NCBI GenBank assembly: GCA_964542745.1
Contig: CAZIVR010000001.1
Coordinates: 1 to 64,000 of the forward strand
Direction of reading: 5' to 3'
DNA length: 64,000 bases
Source of the DNA: DATKAB01 sp964542745
GTDB taxonomy: Bacteria; Eisenbacteria; RBG-16-71-46
Translations under genes and position numbers: made by a program
Notes under the pieces: generated by a model
Database searches by the model: none
The model's input: only the letters and a program-made list of their open reading frames with translations
Told to the model about the DNA's origin: nothing
Shown: piece after piece, positions 32,109 to 39,155 of the stretch
Position numbering within the stretch: position 1 is the first letter of the stretch
Layout: every line of letters begins with the position of its first letter

Positions 32109-33848
32109 ATGAAATTCACGTGGACGAAGCTCGCCGCAATTGCGGCGATGCAATGGTCGATCTGCTCGCTACCCGCGGAGGTCAGCGCGCAGGGACCGAT
32201 CGCATCAGGAGAAACTCTCACCGGAACGATCGCGCCGGCCGGAGACTCGGACGCATGGGTCTTCCATGCTGACGTCGGCGATGCCATCGTTGTCCGAGTT
32301 GGAGAGATCAGTCAGTCGGGCAGCTTCAACCCTCGAATCACGCTCTTCGGTCCAGGCGGAGCTCAGTTGGCCACGGGGAACGGAGTCGTGGCCGCTGAAA
32401 TCGTGAACACCGCCAGCAACAGCGGGACTCATACCATCGTCGTTGACGATGTCCTGGGCACTTCCGCTACGGGAGCCTACCGGCTCACGCTGGCCAGGAC
32501 CGGCAGCGCGGTGGTGGTGTCGCCCGGGGACGAGGGCGGTCCGATGACCAACGGGGTGATGCACACCGGCACCATCAATGTGGGTGACCTCGACGTATGG
32601 ACGGTCTCGGCCTCGGCCGGCGACGCGATCGTGGTGCGGATGGGGGAGACCGCCCCGAACTCTCCTCTGAAGCCGCACGTCCGGATCTACGGACCAACAG
32701 GAATGCTGAACGGCACCGGGACCGGTTCGGCGGTGGGCGAGGTGGCGACGACGGCGGGTGGAAGCGGCACGTACCTGGTGGTGGTGGCGGACAACTCCTC
32801 CGGGTTCGGGAGCGAGGGCGAATACCGGCTCACGCTGGCCAAGACCGGCAGCGCGGTGGTGGTGTCGCCCGGGGACGAGGGCGGTCCGATGACCAACGGG
32901 GTGATGCACACCGGCACCATCAATGTGGGTGACCTCGACGTATGGACGGTCTCGGCCTCGGCCGGCGACGCGATCGTGGTGCGGATGGGGGAGACCGCCC
33001 CGAACTCTCCTCTGAAGCCGCACGTCCGGATCTACGGACCAACAGGAATGCTGAACGGCACCGGGACCGGTTCGGCGGTGGGCGAGGTGGCGACGACGGC
33101 GGGTGGAAGCGGCACGTACCTGGTGGTGGTGGCGGACAACTCCTCCGGGTTCGGGAGCGAGGGCGAATACCGGCTCACGCTGGCCAAGACCGGCAGCGCG
33201 GTGGTGGTGTCGCCCGGGGACGAGGGCGGTCCGATGTCATCGACGCAGGTCGAGACGGCCACGATCGACGTGGGTGATCTCGACGTGTGGACCATTTCGG
33301 CCGTCAGTGGGCAGGCCATCGCAGTTACCATGAGCGAAGTCACGTCCGGAAGCCCGCTGGCTCCTCGCCTGCGGCTCTACAGTCCCACCGGCACGCTCGT
33401 TCGCAACGCGGTGGGCAACGCATCCGCGCAGGTCTCCATCACAGCGCCCAGCACCGGAACCTACCTGCTGATCGCCTGCGACGCCTCGAACGGTCTCGTG
33501 GGGTACGGGCGTTATCGTCTGTCGCCGACCACCACCGTAGACGTCCCGGGGAGCCCGCTCGCACTCGAGCTGATGCTAGCTCCGGCGGCTCCCAATCCGT
33601 TTTCGAACCGCACCGTACTCAGGTACCGGCTGCCTGGCTCCGCGGCAACGGCGCTACGCGTGTTCGATGCGCAGGGGCGCCTGGTCAGGACGCTCGTGGA
33701 CGAGGCTTCTCCGGCTCCCGGGGAGCACGAGGCGGTGTGGGACGGGCGCGACGCGGCCGGCAGAACGGCTCCTCCCGGCATGTATCTCGCGCGCCTAGAC
33801 ACGAACGGCCGGCCTCTGACGCGAAAGGTCAGCCTCGCACCCCAGTAA
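32109..33848 (+). CDS. Secreted protein with four PPC-like repeats and a FlgD-like C-terminal domain
   Basis: This 579-residue precursor has a signal peptide and four beta-sandwich repeats of about 115 residues like bacterial pre-peptidase C-terminal (PPC) domains. Each contains DLDVWTVSASAGDAIVVRMGE or a variant, RIYGPTG and GTYLVVVADNSSG. Repeats 2 and 3 are identical in DNA. A C-terminal FlgD-like Ig domain (ALRVFDAQGRLVRTLVDEA, VWDGRDAAGR) likely directs secretion or surface attachment. No catalytic domain is present, so it is probably an adhesive or matrix protein. Codon use and GC are lower at the N-terminus than in neighbouring genes. Confidence 0.85.
   Translation: MKFTWTKLAAIAAMQWSICSLPAEVSAQGPIASGETLTGTIAPAGDSDAWVFHADVGDAIVVRVGEISQSGSFNPRITLFGPGGAQLATGNGVVAAEIVNTASNSGTHTIVVDDVLGTSATGAYRLTLARTGSAVVVSPGDEGGPMTNGVMHTGTINVGDLDVWTVSASAGDAIVVRMGETAPNSPLKPHVRIYGPTGMLNGTGTGSAVGEVATTAGGSGTYLVVVADNSSGFGSEGEYRLTLAKTGSAVVVSPGDEGGPMTNGVMHTGTINVGDLDVWTVSASAGDAIVVRMGETAPNSPLKPHVRIYGPTGMLNGTGTGSAVGEVATTAGGSGTYLVVVADNSSGFGSEGEYRLTLAKTGSAVVVSPGDEGGPMSSTQVETATIDVGDLDVWTISAVSGQAIAVTMSEVTSGSPLAPRLRLYSPTGTLVRNAVGNASAQVSITAPSTGTYLLIACDASNGLVGYGRYRLSPTTTVDVPGSPLALELMLAPAAPNPFSNRTVLRYRLPGSAATALRVFDAQGRLVRTLVDEASPAPGEHEAVWDGRDAAGRTAPPGMYLARLDTNGRPLTRKVSLAPQ
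32498..33187 (+). repeat. Exact 345-bp tandem duplication inside the PPC gene
   Basis: Units 32498-32842 and 32843-33187 are identical base for base, including synonymous sites, and the identity runs on about 50 bp into a third partial copy (to about 33236). The period of 345 bp is 115 codons, keeping the frame. This indicates very recent duplication or continuing homogenisation; an assembly artefact (collapsed or expanded repeat) cannot be excluded. Confidence 0.95.
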
Positions 33849-33902
33849 GGCCTCCGATCGCGACCCTGTAGCCGAGGGGGCGTGGCGGGTGACGATGAGA
33901 AC

Positions 33903-33933
33903 GGGCCCGGCGATCTTCCCGATCGCCGGGCCC
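33903..33933. terminator. 13-bp perfect stem-loop between convergent genes (copy 2)
   Basis: It has the same stem GGGCCCGGCGATC as copy 1 at 27971, here with loop TTCCC, between the convergent PPC gene and ilvE. It probably terminates both. Confidence 0.7.
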
Positions 33934-33958
33934 GGACCGTTCTCGCGAACGTGCGCCG

Positions 33959-35029
33959 TTACCCGATGTCCACCACCCAGCCGCGGCGGTCCGGCAGGAT
34001 GCCGCGCTGGATCTGGGTGATGGTGTCGTAGAGCTTCTGCGCGACCGGCCCGATGCCGCCGTCGCCGATCGTGCGGCCCGCGCCGTCCCAGGCCAGCTCG
34101 CCGACCGGCGAGATCACCGAGGCGGTGCCGCAGCCGAACACTTCGCGCAGCGTGCCCTTCTTGTGCGCTTCGGCCACCTCGTCGATCGAGATGCGGCGCT
34201 CGCTCACCTTCATGCCCCACTCCCGGGCCAGCGTGATGACGCTGTCGCGCGTCACGCCCGCGAGGATGCTGCCCTCGAGCGCCGGGGTCACCAGCTCGTC
34301 GCCGATCAGGACGAACAGGTTCATCACGCCCACCTCCTCGAGCCACTTGTGCTCGAGGGCGTCGAGCCACAGCACCTGCGAGTAACCGCGCTTCTTGGCC
34401 TCGTCGGCGGCGAGCAGGCTGGCCGCGTAGTTGGCCCCGGCCTTCACGGCGCCGAGGCCGCCCTGCGCGGCCCGCACGAAGTGCTGCTCGATCCAGATCT
34501 TCACCGGCGCCAGGCCGTTTCCGTAGTAGGCCCCGACCGGAGAGAGGATCACGAAGAACAGGTAGCGGTCCGCAGGGCGCACGCCGAGGAACGCCTCGCT
34601 CGCGACCAGGGTTGGGCGGATGTAGAGCGAGGTGCCGGGCGAGGACGGCACCCAGTCGCGGTCGCGCTTGATCAGCTCGGTGATCGCGTACTGCATGAAG
34701 CCGGGATCCACGGACGGCATGCACAGGCGCTTCGCGCCCTCCGCCATGCGGTGGCAGTGGCGGTCGGGGCGAAACAGCAGCACGCGGCCGTCGGCGGCGC
34801 GGAACGCCTTGAAGCCCTCGAACATCGCCTGCCCGTAGTGGAACACGCCCGCGGCGGGATCCAGCGAGAGCTTGCCGTAGGGCTCGATGCGCTGGTTCTG
34901 CCACCCGCCGTCGCGCGAGTACTCCATCACGAAGATGTGATCGGTGAAGACGCGCCCGAAGCCGAGGTCGGCTTCCGGAGTGTGGGGGCGAGGGTGGGTG
35001 GTCGCGCGGACTTCGATGTTCTTGATCAT
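33959..35029 (-). CDS. ilvE: Branched-chain amino acid aminotransferase
   Basis: The 356-residue fold-type IV PLP enzyme catalyses the last step of Leu, Ile and Val synthesis (or first step of breakdown) by transamination with glutamate. Motifs include GVFHYGQAMFEGFKAFR, RPDRHCHRM, the PLP lysine in GAVKAGANYAASLLA, and EVFGCGTASVISPVGEL. The length and the long N-terminus (GFGRVFTDHIFVMEY) match the larger, type II (BCAT-like) group. The start has a GGAG site 6-9 nt upstream. It stands alone on this strand and shares a hairpin terminator with the PPC gene. Confidence 0.95.
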   Translation of the reverse strand: MIKNIEVRATTHPRPHTPEADLGFGRVFTDHIFVMEYSRDGGWQNQRIEPYGKLSLDPAAGVFHYGQAMFEGFKAFRAADGRVLLFRPDRHCHRMAEGAKRLCMPSVDPGFMQYAITELIKRDRDWVPSSPGTSLYIRPTLVASEAFLGVRPADRYLFFVILSPVGAYYGNGLAPVKIWIEQHFVRAAQGGLGAVKAGANYAASLLAADEAKKRGYSQVLWLDALEHKWLEEVGVMNLFVLIGDELVTPALEGSILAGVTRDSVITLAREWGMKVSERRISIDEVAEAHKKGTLREVFGCGTASVISPVGELAWDGAGRTIGDGGIGPVAQKLYDTITQIQRGILPDRRGWVVDIG

Positions 35030-35242
35030 GGGGGAACTCCTCGGCTCAGCCCCTCGGAGGGCGTGCGGGAACGCGAAAACCTTCCCACAGGCGGGGCGCC
35101 GGTGTCACGGACGGACTCGGCGCGCCGGCCGAACGCCGTTCGAGGCGGGAGCACGCCCGGGCCGCTCCCGCCGCGCCCCGCGCGGGCCTTCGCCGTTCGC
35201 CCGCCCGGCCGCGAGCGAGCCCTCACGCCCCCGCCCGGATCC

Positions 35243-35253
35243 GCCGATACCTG
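35243..35253 (+). promoter_or_regulatory. Upstream element shared with the first hydrolase gene
   Basis: GCCGATACC (35243-35251) repeats the sequence at 27013-27021 and lies about 70 nt before the second hydrolase gene. It may be a -10 region kept after gene duplication. The rest of the 291-nt gap shows nothing recognisable. Confidence 0.3.
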
Positions 35254-35320
35254 CCGGGAACCGCGATCGTCCGGCCGCGCCCGCCACGGGGCCGCCCGGG
35301 CCCGATCCGGCTCGCCCGAC

Positions 35321-36196
35321 ATGACCCGACGCCCATCCCATTCGATCCTGCTCCCCGCGATCGTGCTGGTCGCGGCCTTCGCGCTGGTCTACACCTCGGC
35401 GCGGCACTCGCGCCCGCCCGCCCCGAGCGCCAGCTACTCGATGGGCGAGGGGCCGCCGATCGTGCTGGTGCACGGGCTCGGCAGCAAGGTCGAGCACTGG
35501 TTGCCGGTGGCGCGCAAGCTCGCGCGCACCCACCGCGTGGTGCTGGCGCAGCTTCCCGGGCACGGCGAGAGCGAGATGGCCGAGCCCCTCACGCTCGACC
35601 GCGCGGCGCTCGCGCTCGAGGGAACGCTGGCCCGCGAGACCCGCGAGCCGGTCACGCTGGTCGGCCACTCGATCGGGGGCCTGGTCGCGGCGCGGCTGGC
35701 GCTCGACCGTCCGCGGCTGGTGCGCGCGCTGGTGCTGATCGAGACGTCGCTCCGTCCGGCCATGGAGGAGGGCGAGCGCCTCGGCATGCTCGACGCGCTC
35801 GACCGCGACTATTCGGGGCTGGTGCGGGCCGCCTACACCTCGTTCGGCCGCGACTCCGCGCAGGGCGCGATGCTGGCGGGCGAGGCGAGCGCCCAGAATC
35901 CGCGCATGATGAAACCGTGGATCCGGCTCGCGCTCACCGCCGACCTCTCCTCGGCCGCCGCGGAGCTCCGGATGCCGGTGGTCGCGGTGCTCGCCGATCG
36001 CAGCTGGCCGCGCGATGAGCCGTGGAGCCACGCGGCCCGCGCGCTCGGGTACGCGAGCGCGCCCCGGGTCGAGCCGGTGCGGTTCGAGAACTGCGGCCAC
36101 TTCGTGATGCTCGACCGTCCGAGCGACCTGGCGCGCCTGATCGCGCGCACCGCCGGCGGGAGCAGCGAAACGGTGGGAGCGGAAAGCCCGCGCTGA
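35321..36196 (+). CDS. Membrane-anchored or secreted alpha/beta-hydrolase (catalytically intact paralog)
   Basis: This 291-residue protein has an N-terminal hydrophobic helix (residues 9-26) and the complete hydrolase set: IVLVHGLGS, AQLPGHGES, nucleophile elbow VGHSIGG with Ser117, and NCGHFVM with His260. It is a paralog of 27067-27921, sharing HGES, the SFGRDSAQG-like region, LMTADxSxAA and the RSWP strand. The substrate is unknown; this fold includes esterases, lipases and C-C hydrolases. It precedes crcB by 30 nt, but a -10-like TATCCT lies between them. Confidence 0.88.
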   Translation: MTRRPSHSILLPAIVLVAAFALVYTSARHSRPPAPSASYSMGEGPPIVLVHGLGSKVEHWLPVARKLARTHRVVLAQLPGHGESEMAEPLTLDRAALALEGTLARETREPVTLVGHSIGGLVAARLALDRPRLVRALVLIETSLRPAMEEGERLGMLDALDRDYSGLVRAAYTSFGRDSAQGAMLAGEASAQNPRMMKPWIRLALTADLSSAAAELRMPVVAVLADRSWPRDEPWSHAARALGYASAPRVEPVRFENCGHFVMLDRPSDLARLIARTAGGSSETVGAESPR

Positions 36197-36202
36197 TATC
36201 CT
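36197..36202 (+). promoter_or_regulatory. -10-like TATCCT ahead of crcB
   Basis: TATCCT in GATATCCTGCG, 24 nt before the crcB ATG and immediately after the hydrolase stop. It resembles GATACCCTGCG at 27016. No fluoride riboswitch fits in the 29-nt gap. Confidence 0.35.
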
Positions 36203-36225
36203 GCGCCCCACGCTCGGGGGGTGCC

Positions 36226-36603
36226 ATGACGCAGGCGTTGCTCGCGGGGCTCGGCGGATTTCTCGGCAGCATGTTGCGGTTCGGCCTCGCGACCGCGATC
36301 GCGCGCCTGCGGCCGGGCGGCGCCTTTCCGCTCGAGACGCTGGTCGTGAACGTGAGCGGCTGCCTCGCGATCGGCTTCCTCGCCGGGATCTTCGAGGTGC
36401 GGGGCGCGCTCACGCCGGCCGCCCGAGCGTTCCTGTTCGCGGGGCTGCTCGGCGGCTACACGACGTTCTCCGCCTTCGGGGCCGAGACCTTCCACCTGCT
36501 CCGGAGCGCCGGCGCGCCGCTCGCGGCCCTCAACGTCGTGGCGCAGGTGACGCTGGGGCTCGGCGCGGTGTGGGCGGGGAACGTGCTCTCGCGCTGGAGC
36601 TAG
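36226..36603 (+). CDS. crcB: Fluoride ion channel CrcB/Fluc
   Basis: The 125-residue four-helix protein expels fluoride as a dual-topology dimer. It keeps GGFLGSMLRFGLA, the pore-lining NVSGCLAIGF (Asn in the fluoride path) and GGYTTFSAF, which holds the central Na+ site and Phe box residues. The length is typical. A single gene suggests a homodimeric channel. It has no recognisable crcB riboswitch, unlike many fluoride-responsive loci. Confidence 0.95.
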   Translation: MTQALLAGLGGFLGSMLRFGLATAIARLRPGGAFPLETLVVNVSGCLAIGFLAGIFEVRGALTPAARAFLFAGLLGGYTTFSAFGAETFHLLRSAGAPLAALNVVAQVTLGLGAVWAGNVLSRWS

Positions 36604-36666
36604 GCTCCGCTCGAGCACGGCCGCGGGAGCGCGCCCCGCGAGCGCGCCGCGCCCCTCCGGCGAAGC

Positions 36667-37236
36667 CTAGTGCGGTGCCGCGGCGGAGTCGGCGGGCGTC
36701 CGCTCGATCCGGAGCAGCGGCCCGCCGCGGCGGGGCAGCGGGAGGTCGAGCACCTCGACCTGGGCGACCAGCACCTGCTCCAGCGTGGGGATCGCGCCGC
36801 GATACCCGGCGATCGTCTTCGATTTCGCGCCGTCGTGCGTGGTCACCACCATCGCCGGCAGGGTCGTGACGCCGAAACGGCGGCGCAGCGCGGAGGTCTC
36901 CGGGGTGTCGCGCCCCGGGGGGCCCTCGATCCGCACCGGCACGAAGCGGCGGTTGATCTGCTCCGCCATCTCGGATTGCGTGAACACCTCGGCCGCGAGG
37001 CGGCGGCTCGCCGGGTCGGCGCGGTCCAGGAACACGTAGAGGATGGGCCGGCCCGCCGCGCGCGCGGCCGCCACCGCCGCGGAGGGGGAGGTCCACTCGA
37101 CGTGGTCGGGCCGCCGGTCGGGGTTGCGCGCCTCCCAGACCCCGAGCCCCACGCGTGCCACGAGCAAGAGGCCCGCGATCGCGATCAGCCAGCGGGGCGT
37201 GAGGCGGGTCGAGCCGCCGGGCTCAGTCGGAGGCAT
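36667..37236 (-). CDS. Membrane-anchored thioredoxin-fold protein without CxxC
   Basis: This 189-residue protein has one N-terminal transmembrane helix (LIAIAGLLLVARVGLGVW) and a thioredoxin-like domain resembling the thioredoxin_7/DUF255 group: GRPILYVFLDRADPASRRLAAEVF, INRRFVPVRIEG, FGVTTLPAMVV with the cis-Pro. The active-site Cys-x-x-Cys is absent (ADPASR in its place), so it cannot act as a dithiol oxidoreductase. Its ATG overlaps the end of the upstream ABC-2 permease by 14 nt, making it the last gene of that operon. A chaperone or binding role is inferred. Confidence 0.78.
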   Translation of the reverse strand: MPPTEPGGSTRLTPRWLIAIAGLLLVARVGLGVWEARNPDRRPDHVEWTSPSAAVAAARAAGRPILYVFLDRADPASRRLAAEVFTQSEMAEQINRRFVPVRIEGPPGRDTPETSALRRRFGVTTLPAMVVTTHDGAKSKTIAGYRGAIPTLEQVLVAQVEVLDLPLPRRGGPLLRIERTPADSAAAPH

Positions 37237-37927
37237 AGGAGATCTCGCGCCGGTTGAGCGCCACCACCGCGACGCAAAGGCACAGCGTCACGGTCGAGAG
37301 GTAGGAGCACACGTCGAACCAGGGCACGGCCCCGCGCAGGAGCGCGGCGGTCTCGAGCTGGGGCGAGACGAACCGGCCGATTTCGGCACCGGCCCGCATG
37401 AGCGCCTCGTTCTGGCGCATCTGCCCGATGCCTCCCACCACCTGCGCGGCGATCGCGGTGAGCACGACGCCCAGCACGTCGCCGACGCCCGAGAGGAAAG
37501 CGGAGAAGAGCAGGATCACGCTGGCGGTTCCCGCGGCAGAGAGCATCTGGTCGGCGACCAGCACCAGCAGGTCGCGGGTCTCGGGCAGGCCCTTCGAGGC
37601 GAGCACCAGGCACACGAGGGCGACCTGCGCGATCACCAGCGCGCAGGCCGCCGCGCACACCGCCAGCCAGCGCGACACCACGTATTCCCACCGGCGGACC
37701 GGGCGCGCGAACAGGAGCTGGTACACGCCCGAGGAGGATTCCTGGCCGAGGATGCCGGCGCCGAGCAGGAACGCGAACGCCGCACCCATGCGCGCGGCCT
37801 GCAGCGCGGCTTCGTGCGCCACGGCCGCGAAGGCGATCGGGAAGAAGAAGACCACGGCCACGAGGGCGAGGCGCGCGCGGCTCGCGAAACGCTGGCGCAG
37901 CGCGGTGGCGAAGAGCGTGACGTTCAC
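37223..37927 (-). CDS. ABC-2 type transporter permease
   Basis: The 234-residue protein has about six helices, including LALVAVVFFFPIAFAAVA, MGAAFAFLLGAGILG and CAAACALVIAQVALVCLVLA, with the ABC-2 feature SSGVYQLLFARPVRRWEYVVSRW between helices. It starts at GTG 37927, overlapping the ATPase stop as GTGA, so ATPase and permease are coupled. Substrate is unknown; this class exports drugs, lipids or polysaccharides, or aids protein maturation as NosFY does. Confidence 0.85.
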   Translation of the reverse strand: MNVTLFATALRQRFASRARLALVAVVFFFPIAFAAVAHEAALQAARMGAAFAFLLGAGILGQESSSGVYQLLFARPVRRWEYVVSRWLAVCAAACALVIAQVALVCLVLASKGLPETRDLLVLVADQMLSAAGTASVILLFSAFLSGVGDVLGVVLTAIAAQVVGGIGQMRQNEALMRAGAEIGRFVSPQLETAALLRGAVPWFDVCSYLSTVTLCLCVAVVALNRREISYASD

Positions 37928-38925
37928 GAGGACGCTCCCGCGCCGCCGGGGGGCGCGAAGCGCGAGGGATCGGCCGCGGGGGCCGCGCCGGGGGCGGCGC
38001 CGAACAGCCGCTCGAGCCGCCCGCCCTCGGGGCTGGCCTCGATCACGCGCACCCCCGCGTCGAGCAGCGCGGCGAGGAGGCGCGCCGCGCCCTCGTCGTC
38101 GGAGACGACGAAGCGGGCCGCGGGCGGCTGCACCGCGGCCAGCGACGCCCCGGCCCGCGCCGCCACCGCGGCGAGGGCCTCGGCGGCGACCGAGGGAGCC
38201 GGCGAGCCCGCCGACCAGCGCACCGCGAGCACGCGCTCGAGCTCGGCGCCCGCCGCGACGGTCTCGATGGACTGCACCTGTCCCCCCTTCACGAACGCGA
38301 CCCGGTCGCAGATGCGTTCCACCTCGGCGAGCTGGTGCGAGTTCACGATCACGGTGGCCCCGCCGGCCTTGAGCTCGAGCAGCAGGCGCCGGAAGAGCAT
38401 GACGCCCGCCGGGTCCACGCCCGAGATGGGCTCGTCGAGGAACACGAAGCTCGGGTTCCCGAGCAGGGCCTGGGCGAGCCCGAGGCGCTGGAGCATGCCG
38501 CGCGAGAAGCGCCGGATCGCCTGGCGGCCCGCGGCCGGCTCGAGCCCCACGCGCGCGAGCGCCGCCTCGCCGTCGGCGCGGCGCGCGGCCGGGTCGAGTC
38601 CGGCGAGCGCGTGGTGGTAGGCGAGGAAGTCGAGCCCCGTCATCCAGCGGTCGAGGACCAGCCGCTCGGGGAGGTAGCCGGTCCGGCGCCGGATCGCGAG
38701 ATCGTCGGGCGCGTGGCCGTCGAGCGAGATGTCGCCCGAATCGGCGCGCAGCAGGCCGAGCAGGCATCCGACCAGCGTGGTTTTCCCGGCGCCGTTCGGC
38801 CCGATGATGCCGAAGGTCTCGCCGGCGCGGATCTCGAGCGAGACCCGGTCGAGCGCGCGGACGCGCCCCGCCCGGTAGGTCTTGCTGACGTTCTCGACGC
38901 GGATCGCCGTCACACCGGGCTCCAT
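37924..38925 (-). CDS. ABC-2 type exporter ATPase
   Basis: The 333-residue ATPase has Walker A GPNGAGKTT (about 42-50), signature FSRGMLQRLGLAQAL (the variant common in ABC-2 exporters), Walker B FVFLDEPISGVD and IVNSHQLAEVE. A roughly 120-residue C-terminal extension rich in Ala and Pro may bind a regulator. The ATG at 38925 begins at the conserved IRVENVSKTY strand; upstream frame was discarded. First gene of a three-gene operon with the permease and the thioredoxin-fold protein. Confidence 0.92.
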   Translation of the reverse strand: MEPGVTAIRVENVSKTYRAGRVRALDRVSLEIRAGETFGIIGPNGAGKTTLVGCLLGLLRADSGDISLDGHAPDDLAIRRRTGYLPERLVLDRWMTGLDFLAYHHALAGLDPAARRADGEAALARVGLEPAAGRQAIRRFSRGMLQRLGLAQALLGNPSFVFLDEPISGVDPAGVMLFRRLLLELKAGGATVIVNSHQLAEVERICDRVAFVKGGQVQSIETVAAGAELERVLAVRWSAGSPAPSVAAEALAAVAARAGASLAAVQPPAARFVVSDDEGAARLLAALLDAGVRVIEASPEGGRLERLFGAAPGAAPAADPSRFAPPGGAGASS

Positions 38926-39155
38926 GACGCGTCCTTGTACTCGATCCGCGGGGCTCGGGCCAGTGGGAGGGGCGGGCACCCGCGTCTTACGGGGCACCAC
39001 GCGTCGGGGTTGCGGCCGCGCCTCACGCGCGGGGCGCGCGGCGCGGGAGGTCGCCGAAGCGCGCGATCCCCGCGCCCCGAGCCGTGCAGCGCCCGCGGTC
39101 CGATGCCATAATGCCGGCGTTCCGGACGCCGCCTCCCTCCTTCGCCGCCGAGCCG

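Noticed and set aside
36197..36225. Fluoride riboswitch upstream of crcB
   Set aside because: Only 29 nt separate the genes, too short for the crcB aptamer, and none of its sequence is recognisable.
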